Shown here piece by piece: positions 40,409 through 50,200 of a DNA stretch of 64,000 nt. A program made the position numbers and the translations under genes. Numbering within the stretch: position 1 is the first letter of the stretch; each line of letters opens with the position of its first letter. Source of the stretch: Gordius sp. MW1 (lineage: Eukaryota; Nematomorpha; Gordioida; Gordea; Gordiidae); assembly GCA_964036665.1 (NCBI GenBank), contig OZ038531.1, positions 11,780,168-11,844,167 of the forward strand, in the 5' to 3' direction. The notes beneath the pieces are model-generated. The model searched no databases. It was not told the DNA's origin and was given only the letters and a program-made list of their open reading frames with translations.

Positions 40409-41198
40409 TTATGATTCAAAAATGTCGCATGTGTCATCTTGTAAAAGAGGCCAACTGTCGGCCAGGGATTTAAAATTGTACTTAGCTATAAAAATACCAA
40501 TTTTTTGTTTAAGTAAAAAATTAGTGGAATATTTAGAGGGCGGGCAGCGACGGCTGATTTCCTTAAAAAGCTTAATGGCGGCCGGACCAAAAGTCCCAGA
40601 ACACGAGGCAACGATAGGGGTAAAAATATTAGATGGTAGGAGGGCCTGGTATTTAACCGTTTTGCGGTGTTCGGCGAGAGTCAAAGCGTTTTAGTTTTGG
40701 TTAGAGGGGGCGAAAATGTCTATGCAGGTGAAATCCCATTTAAGGGGTAGACCATTTTGCCAAGGGATAAGGGTAGAGCCGTCTGGTCGCATCCTTCCCT
40801 CCAACGAAGGGTCTGACGGCTCTAAAACGGAGGGAATGTTGGCTTTTTTAAAAGCGGCTTGGATAAGGCTATTCACCTTTTCGTGCCTTATGTATTTAAA
40901 TTTATTAAAGGCAGTGTAGGGGATGCCTTGCATAAATGTCTATGCTCTGAGAGCAGTTGCGGCAGGAATATTCCTTTGAATAGGGAATTCCTAGTCTGAG
41001 GGCGATGGCGTATGCTAGCTCTGGGTCCTCCAACATCAATCCAGAAAGTGAGCTAGGATAAGCTTCAAGCCACTCGTGACCCGATCCGTCAAAAACTAAA
41101 GATTTAAGGTTGAAGTGCTGGCGGGCGTCGCAACTCGATAAGAGGTAATCAACGGAGCGCGATACGAGGCCAGCATCCCAATCCTTTTGTCTAGAGGT
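40409..41198 (-). pseudogene. Broken endonuclease (RLE) domain of the retrotransposon protein
   Basis: Continuation of the reverse transcriptase protein in three pieces. Piece 1 runs from about 41198 to 40905 in a shifted frame, about 97 codons, beginning near QKDWDAGLVSRSVDYLL and ending with a zinc-knuckle-like CRNC...HPLHC. Piece 2 (about 40933-40691) is in the third frame and has RPDGSTLIPW followed by KWDFTCIDIFAPSN, matching the P-D...D spacing of PD-(D/E)XK restriction-like endonucleases. An in-frame TAA at 40691-40693 follows. Piece 3 (40690-40409) continues in that same frame with AEHRKTVKYQALLPS and GTFGPAAIKLF, ending at TGA/TAA near 40409. In related elements this domain nicks the target DNA. 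Two frameshifts (near 41198 and near 40910-40930) and one nonsense codon inactivate it. TTG at 40684 is not a real start. Confidence 0.82.
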
Positions 41199-43270
41199 TA
41201 TGGGGAAGGTGGGTTGACGTTGGCTGACCAGACGTCTAGGGCTTCTGCAAACGACGGATCCTCATTTGTTGTGATTAAACGGTCGATCAATCCTTGGGCA
41301 GATTTATAAGAAGAGATAAACGCAGCTAACGAAATTGAGTTAGCTGGGCGTATGCCCAAGCCGCCAGCTTTAGTAGGTAAAGAGGCTTGGAGCCACGAGG
41401 AAGTGCTGAATTTGATATTAAGAATTGCTTCTAAAGTATTCTTCATAAAGCTATCGTAGCTTTTTAAAATCTCGGGCAATAAAAAGGCTGAAGAGGACCG
41501 GAAGCAGTGTTGAATTTTTGAGATGTTGAAATAGTTTTTAATGATATAAAATGCGTGGTGTTTGGGGAGGGTATTAAGAATATCCATCTTCGATGTAAGA
41601 GTTGATAAGTGGCTATGTAAAAATTCTTTTAAGGCGATTTGCCCACCTATTGGAGAGCCTAGATGAGTAAAACTCATCAATTCAACTTTTAAAAAGGGCT
41701 TAAAAATGGGAAATTTGTTGGTATCCGGGCACTGATATATCTCGCATTTAGAGATATTCAATCTCAAGTTTAGGGAGGTTTCATAATGTTGGATTAAAAG
41801 AATGGCCTTGGAAATTTCTTCAGGAGGGCCGCATAAGGTAGCATCGTCCAGGTACCAGACGTTTAATGATAATGAGCATTGGTTTGAGAGGGATTCAGTT
41901 AAATTTTTGATCCCAAGACAAAACAGAGGTGGACCTAGGGGGTCTCCCTGTTGAATACCTTCTGCCGAATCAATTAAAAAGTCCCCAAACTTTAGTTTTG
42001 ATATACAACCGTAACTTAAATTGATGTAATTTGAAAACTCATCAATGAAGGTATTTATTATCGTTTCTCGGCGAATGTTATTAAAAGCATTGGCAAAGTC
42101 CAGTTTAACCATGCAGTGATTGGAGGGAATTTGTTTTAGACTTATCCGCGCAGCGTGACTGGCAGCCTCACAGCCGCCTTTAACCCCAAATCCTAATTGA
42201 TGAGGAATTAACTTGTCGCTTAAACTGGATTTGATTGTCTTACAAATGAGTTTTGATATTATACGTCGAAAAACACTGCCAATAGCAATGGGTCTCACCG
42301 AATTATCAGGTTTTTTGATAGCGATGAGTTTAGCGCCGAACAATATAGGGATTATTTCGGTAGGAATATTACCGTTGACAATTAAATTGCATAGGGACGT
42401 TATAGAGTTGAGTAAAATTGCAGCGCTCACATTTTGGAGGTTAATCAGGTCTTGTAAATAAACAGGGCGGAAACCATCAAGGCCTGCTGCAGAGTCGATG
42501 GGAAAGGAATTGATGGCTTCCCGAATTTCGGATGAGTCTAGTTTTATGGAAGAGGCTGAGGTAGGGAGTCGATTTGCCGATGAGGATGGGGGATGTTTAG
42601 ATTTGAGTTGTTGGTATGAATCAAGGGAGTAAGGAGCAATTGAGTCATTGTCATAAAATATTCTTAGAGCACTTTTGGGGTTAAAGTTATCAATTTTTTT
42701 AGAAATTAGTTTAGCAGTTTGCTTGGCAGTGGAGGAGTTTGGGGATTGTTTGTGCTGGGGGGTATTTTTAAAACTATTATCAATATTGAAATTTAAAAAG
42801 GAGTCTTTAATATGTTTGGACAGATTTTCAGCGTTGGGTCCTCTTACATATAAGGTGTGAAAGGTAAGCCTGAAAAGTTTATCCCAGTTAGTAAGATTTG
42901 AGGGAGAGTTTGTTATGGAAGTTATAAGGTAGATTAAAAACTGTTGAGAAGCCGGGCGAGCTCCCCTAGGGATTCTTGAAATAGTATTGGGGAAGGTTAA
43001 GGCTAAAAAAGAATCAATCCAGGAATAGTCCAAAGAAGTGGTAATAATGGGGCTGTCTAAGGATTGAGTATCTGAGTTGGACGAGCAAGGGGCATTATGA
43101 GGAGCATCCTCTATTATGGAGGCAAGAGATGGAATAAGAGGGCTAGCAGGTGGGAATTTCCCAGAGGAGATACAACGAGCAGAAGGGTGGCCATGTATTA
43201 TAAAACAGGTATTTTTTTTGAGGCTAATAAGTTTTTTGCATGTACAACAAAAGGATTTAGTTGAAACCAT
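41198..43270 (-). CDS. Non-LTR retrotransposon reverse transcriptase (690 aa)
   Basis: This protein would copy the element's RNA into DNA at a nicked target. The start is the ATG at 43270, with an in-frame stop two codons upstream. Residues 8-33 form a Cys/His-rich motif (C8, C11, C22, H26/H28, C33), probably a zinc finger binding nucleic acid. Residues 51-245 are a Ser-rich linker. The reverse transcriptase follows: GLDGFRP 263-269, KPDNSVRPIAI 320-330, HQLGFGVKGGCEAA 357-370, motif A LDFANAF with D391, motif B EGIQQGDPLGP 437-447, motif C YLDD 473-476 holding catalytic D475 and D476, KCEI 508-511, and HLGSPIG 536-542. A thumb-like GGLGIR lies at 636-641. All three catalytic aspartates are present. 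The frame stops at 41198, where homologous sequence continues in another frame, so the stop comes from a frameshift rather than the native end. It belongs to the widespread cnidarian/arthropod/sponge-type reverse transcriptases, recognised from memory of family motifs. Confidence 0.88.
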   Translation of the reverse strand: MVSTKSFCCTCKKLISLKKNTCFIIHGHPSARCISSGKFPPASPLIPSLASIIEDAPHNAPCSSNSDTQSLDSPIITTSLDYSWIDSFLALTFPNTISRIPRGARPASQQFLIYLITSITNSPSNLTNWDKLFRLTFHTLYVRGPNAENLSKHIKDSFLNFNIDNSFKNTPQHKQSPNSSTAKQTAKLISKKIDNFNPKSALRIFYDNDSIAPYSLDSYQQLKSKHPPSSSANRLPTSASSIKLDSSEIREAINSFPIDSAAGLDGFRPVYLQDLINLQNVSAAILLNSITSLCNLIVNGNIPTEIIPILFGAKLIAIKKPDNSVRPIAIGSVFRRIISKLICKTIKSSLSDKLIPHQLGFGVKGGCEAASHAARISLKQIPSNHCMVKLDFANAFNNIRRETIINTFIDEFSNYINLSYGCISKLKFGDFLIDSAEGIQQGDPLGPPLFCLGIKNLTESLSNQCSLSLNVWYLDDATLCGPPEEISKAILLIQHYETSLNLRLNISKCEIYQCPDTNKFPIFKPFLKVELMSFTHLGSPIGGQIALKEFLHSHLSTLTSKMDILNTLPKHHAFYIIKNYFNISKIQHCFRSSSAFLLPEILKSYDSFMKNTLEAILNIKFSTSSWLQASLPTKAGGLGIRPANSISLAAFISSYKSAQGLIDRLITTNEDPSFAEALDVWSANVNPPSP

Positions 43271-43746
43271 TTTTAACTTATTTTAGGAATTAAAGCATTT
43301 GGTGAACCATTATTAAGATATATATAAATTATATAGATATTAGTTTTATATAAAAAAACCTCTGAACATTTTAAGGATAATATGTGTATGAAAAAGGTGA
43401 TTGTTGCATTGTATGTGGACTTATGTTTAATATTTATTTTTATGTATATAAATTTAGGCCTAAATATGTATTGTAAAAAGAACTATGAATGTTAATAAAA
43501 TAGGGATAAGTAATGTACCAATGTTAATAGATAAGTGATACATGAAGAATTTCTAGGTAAATAGTAGAGGATTCCGTTTGTAGTGCATAATAAGAATTAA
43601 TATAATTTTCGTGCAGAACTTCCGATAACGGCAACTTTTTCCAAATCCTTTGAGGGATATATACTAATTTGTATAGATTCCAAGATGATTATGTTGTTTT
43701 CCTTTTTTCCGCCATTTTAGGCGATGCGTCATTCGTGAAAAAAAAC
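43271..43746 (-). promoter_or_regulatory. 5' leader and likely internal promoter of the retrotransposon
   Basis: 476 nt between the first base of the element and the ATG of the reverse transcriptase frame, AT-rich and without an open frame of note. Near its 5' end the minus strand reads ATCGCCTAAAATGGCGGAAA. This contains a small CGCC-TAAAAT-GGCG hairpin and an AAAATGGCGG match to the YY1/Pleiohomeotic consensus. Non-LTR elements need a promoter inside their own 5' region, so this is the natural place for one. That role is inferred from position and motif only. Confidence 0.5.
43709..43718 (-). promoter_or_regulatory. YY1/Pho-like motif AAAATGGCGG
   Basis: Minus-strand AAAATGGCGG lies about 30 nt inside the 5' end of the retroelement. 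It fits the AAnATGGCGGC core known for YY1 and its fly relative Pho. Human L1 has a YY1 site at its 5' end that sets the transcription start. Equivalent use here is speculation from position. Confidence 0.35.
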
Positions 43747-44017
43747 TATAAGAATTTACTTGAGTTTACTGTGTGTGAAGTGGAATTGAAAAATGACAAC
43801 TGATTAAATTGTAATGGTCCAAAAATCTAAATATAACTTTGATTAAATTGCTTATAAGAATTTACTTGAGTTTACTGTGTGTGAAGTGGAATTGAAAAAT
43901 GACAACTGACTAAATTGTAATGGTCCAAAAATCTAAATATAACTTTGATTAAATTGCTTATAAGAATTTACTAGAGTTTACTGTGTGTGTAAAGTGGAAT
44001 TGAAAAATGACAACTGA
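43747..44017. repeat. Minisatellite inside the hAT-like element, right part
   Basis: The minisatellite resumes at TATAAGAATTTACTTGAG, mid-unit, and continues with unit starts at 43796, 43902 and 44010, where it ends. Together with the left part it totals roughly nine units. Compared with an intact unit (AAATTGCTTATAAG), only about three bases (GCT) are missing across the retrotransposon, so the two parts are one interrupted array. Confidence 0.9.
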
Positions 44018-44169
44018 AATTTTAAAGTTGAAAATAGTTTCAAGTAAAATAACAACAGGCGGGAAAATGCAAAATATAGGTTACCACGAGGAAAATTTAA
44101 AATTATATATGATTAAAATTAGTTAACAAATTAAATAATTCCTAAATTTTATCTTAAAAGCATTAATTT
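44018..44169. other. Unique AT-rich interior of the hAT-like element, right
   Basis: Short non-repetitive segment between the minisatellite and the right subterminal repeats. It contains one isolated GGCGGGAAAATG motif similar to the terminal repeats. No coding or RNA feature is seen. Confidence 0.6.
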
Positions 44170-44272
44170 TTTTAGGGGAATTTATCGTAGGGAAGATTCA
44201 TTGTTCCCGCGGGAATATTTCCGGGAAATAACGGGAATATTCCCGGGAATATTCCCCCTAGTGCCATCTCTA
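44170..44272 (-). repeat. Right terminal and subterminal repeats of the hAT-like element
   Basis: On the minus strand the end reads TAGAGATGGCACTAGGGGG, followed by GAATATTCCCGGGAATATTC, CCCGTTATTTCCCGG and ATTCCCGCGGGAAC blocks. The motif content matches the left end, though order and spacing differ. Inverted similarity is strongest in the outermost nine bases. Confidence 0.8.
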
Positions 44273-44280
44273 ATCCCAAG
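44273..44280. repeat. Right target-site duplication ATCCCAAG
   Basis: Exact copy of the eight bases at 39336-39343, followed by TAAAAATTTATCAG, the normal continuation of the monomer. This fixes the right edge of the element at 44272. Confidence 0.95.
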
Positions 44281-47200
44281 TAAAAATTTATCAGAATCTA
44301 AAAACTATTACTTTGAAATCATGATCGCATAGAGCAGTTTTCAAAAATTAAGCACTCACGTTGCGATACAACAACGCAACAATAAAACGTTGTCTTTTGT
44401 CAAAATGATAGTTCTCGCAGCTTAAAACCTCTTTTAGGAAGTCAATCGAGGATAATAGGATTCTCAAATTGGCTTACTTTTATATATTTTTTCATGCTCT
44501 TTCACATAGAATTGAAAAAAATAAATATTTTTGCCTCAAAAATTTTCACATATTTTTCTTTGAACCGTATTCATCCGATGAAAGTTGTCGTTTTCAGACG
44601 TGGTTTCTATGATCCCAAGTAAAAATTTATCAGAATCTAAAAACTATTACTTTGAAATCATGCTCGCATAGAGCAGTTTTCAAAAATTAAGCACTCACGT
44701 TGCGATACAACAAACTAATCGCAACAATAAAACGTTGTCTTTTGTCAAAATGATAGTTCTCGCAGCTTAAAACCTCTTTTCGGAAGTCAATCGAGGATAA
44801 TAGGATTCTCAAATTGGCTTACTTTTATATATTTTTTCATGCTCTTTCACATAGAATTGAAAAAAATAAATATTTATACCTCAAAATTTTTCACGTATTT
44901 TTCTTTGAACCGTATTCATCCGATGAAAGTTGTCGTTTTCAGACGTGGTTTCTATGATCCCAAGTAAAAATTTATCAGAATCTAAAAACTATTACTTTGA
45001 AATCATGATCGCATAGAGCAGTTTTCAAAAATTAAGCACTCACGTTGCGATACAACAAACTAATCGCAACAATAAAACGTTGTCTTTTGTCAAAATGATA
45101 GTTCTCGCAGCTTAAAACCTCTTTTCGGAAGTCAATCGAGGATAATAGGATTCTCAAATTGGCTTACTTTTATATATTTTTTTATGCTCTTTCACATAGA
45201 ATCGAAAAAAATAAATATTTTTACCTCAAAATTTTTCACGTATTTTTCTTTGAACCGTATTCATCCGATGAAAGTTGTCGTTTTCAGACGTGGTTTCTAT
45301 GATCCCAAGTAAAAATTTATCAGAATCTAAAAACTATTACTTTGAAATCATGATCGCATAGAGCAGTTTTCAAAAATTAAGCACTCACGTTGCGATACAA
45401 CAAACTAATCGCAACAATAAAACGTTGTCTTTTGTCAAAATGATAGTTCTCGCAGCTTAAAACCTCTTTTCGGAAGTCAATCGAGGATAATAGGATTCTC
45501 AAATTGGCTTACTTTTATATATTTTTTCATGCTCTTTCACATAGAATCGAAAAAAATAAATATTTTTACCTCAAAATTTTTCACGTATTTTTCTTTGAAC
45601 CGTATTCATCCGATGAAAGTTGTCGTTTTCAGACGTGGTTTCTATGATCCCAAGTAAAAATTTATCAGAATCTAAAAACTATTACTTTGAAATCATGATC
45701 GCATAGAGCAGTTTTCAAAAATTAAGCACTCACGTTGCGATACAACAAACTAATCGCAACAATAAAACGTTGTCTTTTGTCAAAATGATAGTTCTCGCAG
45801 CTTAAAACCTCTTTTCGGAGGTCAATCGAGGATAATAGGATTCTCAAATTGGCTTACTTTTATATATTTTTTCATGCTCTTTCACATAGAATCGAAAAAA
45901 ATAAATATTTTTACCTCAAAATTTTTCACATATTTTCTTTGAACCGTATTCATCCGATGAAAGTTGTCGTTTTCAGACGTGGTTTCTATGATCCCAAGTA
46001 AAAATTTATCAGAATTTAAAAACTATTACTTTGAAATCATGATCGCAAGAGCAGTTTTCAAAAATTACTCACGTTGCGATACAACAAACTAATCGCAACA
46101 ATAAAACGTTGTTTTTTGTCAAAATGATAGTTCTCGCAGCTTAAAACCTCTTTTCGGAAGTCAATCGAGGATAATAGGATTCTCAAATTGGCTTACTTTT
46201 ATATATTTTTTCATGCTCTTTCACATAGAATCGAAAAAAATAAATATTTTTGCCTCAAAATTTTTCACATATTTTTCTTTGAACCGTATTCATCCGATGA
46301 AAGTTGTCGTTTTCAGACGTGGTTTCTATGATCCCAAGTAAAAATTTATCAGAATCTAAAAACTATTACTTTGAAATCATGATCGCATAGAGCAGTTTTC
46401 AAAAATTAAGCACTCACGTTGCGATACAACAAACTAATCGCAACAATAAAACGTTGTCTTTTGTCAAAATGATAGTTCTCGCAGCTTAAAACCTCTTTTC
46501 GGAAGTCAATCGAGGATAATAGGATTCTCAAATTGGCTTACTTTTATATATTTTTTTATGCTCTTTCACATAGAATCGAAAAAAATAAATATTTTTACCT
46601 CAAAATTTTTCACGTATTTTTCTTTGAACCGTATTCATCCGATGAAAGTTGTCGTTTTCAGACGTGGTTTCTATGATCCCAAGTAAAAATTTATCAGAAT
46701 CTAAAAACTATTACTTTGAAATCATGATCGCATAGAGCAGTTTTCAAAAATTAAGCACTCACGTTGCGATACAACATACTAATCGCAACAATAAAACGTT
46801 GTCTTTTGTCAAAATGATAGTTCTCGCAGCTTAAAACCTCTTTTCGGAAGTCAATCGAGGATAATAGGATTCTCAAATTGGCTTACTTTTATATATTTTT
46901 TCATGCTCTTTCACATAGAATCGAAAAAAATAAATATTTTTACCTCAAAATTTTTCACGTATTTTTCTTTGAACCGTATTCATCCGATGAAAGTTGTCGT
47001 TTTCAGACGTGGTTTCTATGATCCCAAGTAAAAATTTATCAGAATCTAAAAACTATTACTTTGAAATCATGATCGCATAGAGCAGTTTTCAAAAATTAAG
47101 CACTCACGTTGCGATACAACAAACTAATCGCAACAATAAAACGTTGTCTTTTGTCAAAATGATAGTTCTCGCAGCTTAAAACCTCTTTTCGGAAGTCAAT

Positions 47201-50200
47201 CGAGGATAATAGGATTCTCAAATTGGCTTACTTTTATATATTTTTTCATGCTCTTTCACATAGAATCGAAAAAAATAAATATTTTTACCTCAAAATTTTT
47301 CACATATTTTCTTTGAACCGTATTCATCCGATGAAAGTTGTCGTTTTCAGACGTGGTTTCTATGATCCCAAGTAAAAATTTATCAGAATTTAAAAACTAT
47401 TACTTTGAAATCATGATCGCAAGAGCAGTTTTCAAAAATTACTCACGTTGCGATACAACAAACTAATCGCAACAATAAAACGTTGTTTTTTGTCAAAATG
47501 ATAGTTCTCGCAGCTTAAAACCTCTTTTCGGAAGTCAATCGAGGATAATAGGATTCTCAAATTGGCTTACTTTTATATATTTTTTCATGCTCTTTCACAT
47601 AGAATCAAAAAAAATAAATATTTTTGCCTCAAAATTTTTCACATATTTTTCTTTGAACCGTATTCATCCGATGAAAGTTGTCGTTTTCAGACGTGGTTTC
47701 TATGATCCCAAGTAAAAATTTATCAGAATCTAAAAACTATTACTTTGAAATCATGATCGCATAGAGCAGTTTTCAAAAATTAAGCACTCACGTTGCGATA
47801 CAAAAAACTAATCGCAACAATAAAACGTTGTCTTTTGTCAAAATGATAGTTCTCGCAGCTTAAAACCTCTTTTCGGAAGTCAATCGGGGATATAAATATT
47901 CTAAAATTGGCTTACTTTTATATATTTTTTTATGCTCTTTCACATAGAATCGAAAAAAATAAATATTTTTACCTCAAAATTTTTCACATATTTTTCTTTG
48001 AACCGTATTCATCCGATGAAAGTTGTCGTTTTCAAACGTGGTTTCTATGATCCCAAGTAAAAATTTATCAGAATCTAAAAACTATTACTTTGAAATCATG
48101 ATCGCATAGAGCAGTTTTCAAAAATTAAGCACTCACGTTGCGATACAAAAAACTAATCGCAACAATAAAACGTTGTCTTTTGTCAAAATGATAGTTCTCG
48201 CAGCTTAAAACCTCTTTTCGGAAGTCAATCGAGGATAATAGGATTCTCAAATTGGCTTACTTTTATATATTTTTTCATGCTCTTTCACATAGAATCGAAA
48301 AAAATAAATATTTTTACCTCAAAATTTTTCACATATTTTCTTTGAACCGTATTCATCCGATGAAAGTTGTCGTTTTCAGACGTGGTTTCTATGATCCCAA
48401 GTAAAAATTTATCAGAATTTAAAAACTATTACTTTGAAATCATGATCGCAAGAGCAGTTTTCAAAAATTACTCACGTTGCGATACAACAAACTAATCGCA
48501 ACAATAAAACGTTGTTTTTTGTCAAAATGATAGTTCTCGCAGCTTAAAACCTCTTTTCGGAAGTCAATCGAGGATAATAGGATTCTCAAATTGGCTTACT
48601 TTTATATATTTTTTCATGCTCTTTCACATAGAATCGAAAAAAATAAATATTTTTGCCTCAAAATTTTTCACATATTTTTCTTTGAACCGTATTCATCCGA
48701 TGAAAGTTGTCGTTTTCAGACGTGGTTTCTATGATCCCAAGTAAAAATTTATCAGAATCTAAAAACTATTACTTTGAAATCATGATCGCATAGAGCAGTT
48801 TTCAAAAATTAAGCACTCACGTTGCGATACAAAAAACTAATCGCAACAATAAAACGTTGTCTTTTGTCAAAATGATAGTTCTCGCAGCTTAAAACCTCTT
48901 TTCGGAAGTCAATCGGGGATATAAATATTCTAAAATTGGCTTACTTTTATATATTTTTTTATGCTCTTTCACATAGAATCGAAAAAAATAAATATTTTTA
49001 CCTCAAAATTTTTCACATATTTTTCTTTGAACCGTATTCATCCGATGAAAGTTGTCGTTTTCAAACGTGGTTTCTATGATCCCAAGTAAAAATTTATCAG
49101 AATCTAAAAACTATTACTTTGAAATCATGATCGCATAGAGCAGTTTTCAAAAATTAAGCACTCACGTTGCGATACAACAAACTAATCGCAACAATAAAAC
49201 GTTGTCTTTTGTCAAAATGATAGTTCTCGCAGATTAAAACCTCTTTTCGGAAGTCAATCGAGGATAATAGGATTCTCAAATTGGCTTACTTTTATATATT
49301 TTTTCATGCTCTTTCACATAGAATTGAAAAAAATAAATATTTTTACCTCAAAATTTTTCACGTATTTTTCTTTGAACATTATTCATCCGATGAAAGTTGT
49401 CGTTTTCAGACGTGGTTTCTATGATCCCAAGTAAAAATTTATCAGAATCTAAAAACTATTACTTTGAAATCATGATCGCATAGAGCAGTTTTCAAAAATT
49501 AAGCACTCACGTTGCGATACAACAAACTAATCGCAACAATAAAACGTTGTTTTTTGTCAAAATGATAGTTCTCGCAGCTTAAAACCTCTTTTCGGAAGTC
49601 AATCGAGGATAATAGGATTCTCAAATTGGCTTACTTTTATATATTTTTTCATGCTCTTTCACATAGAATCGAAAAAAATAAATATTTTTGCCTCAAAATT
49701 TTTCACATATTTTTCCTTGAACCGTATTCATCCGATGAAAGTTGTCGTTTTCAGACGTGGTTTCTATGATCCCAAGTAAAAATTTATCAGAATCTAAAAA
49801 CTATTACTTTGAAATCATGATCGCATAGAGCAGTTTTCAAAAATTAAGCACTCACGTTGCGATACAAAAAACTAATCGCAACAATAAAACGTTGTCTTTT
49901 GTCAAAATGATAGTTCTCGCAGCTTAAAACCTCTTTTCGGAAGTCAATCGGGGATATAAATATTCTAAAATTGGCTTACTTTTATATATTTTTTTATGCT
50001 CTTTCACATAGAATCGAAAAAAATAAATATTTTTACCTCAAAATTTTTCACATATTTTTCTTTGAACCGTATTCATCCGATGAAAGTTGTCGTTTTCAAA
50101 CGTGGTTTCTATGATCCCAAGTAAAAATTTATCAGAATCTAAAAACTATTACTTTGAAATCATGATCGCATAGAGCAGTTTTCAAAAATTAAGCACTCAC

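Larger units (their letters stand above)
40295..43746 (-). mobile_element. RLE-type non-LTR retrotransposon, nearly full length
   Basis: A minus-strand element of about 3.45 kb lying within the minisatellite. In its own sense direction it has a 476-nt leader, a 690-codon open frame with Cys/His N-terminus and reverse transcriptase, a broken CCHC plus restriction-like-endonuclease region, a short 3' UTR with AATAAA, and a 20-nt poly(A) tail. Single-ORF organisation with reverse transcriptase followed by a CCHC knuckle and PD...D endonuclease is the layout of R2/R4/Dong/CRE-type elements. The precise clade cannot be set without a phylogeny. No long terminal repeats are present and no target duplication is evident. 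It is more GC-rich than the satellite around it. Two frameshifts and one nonsense codon mean this copy is dead for mobility, although reverse transcriptase itself remains open. Confidence 0.85.
39344..44272. mobile_element. Non-autonomous hAT-like DNA transposon with a nested retrotransposon
   Basis: The element is bounded by an 8-bp target duplication. The left terminus reads TAGAGATGGGCAT and the reverse complement of the right terminus reads TAGAGATGGCACT, giving nine identical terminal bases and a related continuation. TAGAG fits the hAT terminal pattern. Both ends carry many CCCGGGAA/CGGGAAT motifs of the kind that bind hAT transposase. Without the nested retroelement the element is about 1,477 bp. 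It holds no recognisable transposase, so it would depend on a transposase encoded elsewhere. Its interior is mostly a minisatellite. It is the only copy in 64 kb and has not been amplified with the satellite, so it is younger than the local satellite duplications. Confidence 0.88.

Noticed and set aside
40422..40919. Plus-strand frames of 90 and 67 codons
   Set aside because: They lie opposite the broken endonuclease region, whose minus-strand readings match the retroelement family; the plus-strand readings show no recognisable motif.
42213..42860. Plus-strand frames of 82 and 61 codons
   Set aside because: Shadows opposite the reverse transcriptase frame on the minus strand; the minus-strand product has clear RT motifs.
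40295..43746. LTR retrotransposon or endogenous retrovirus
   Set aside because: No long terminal repeats, protease, integrase or envelope; there is a poly(A) tail, a single main frame and a non-LTR type RT.
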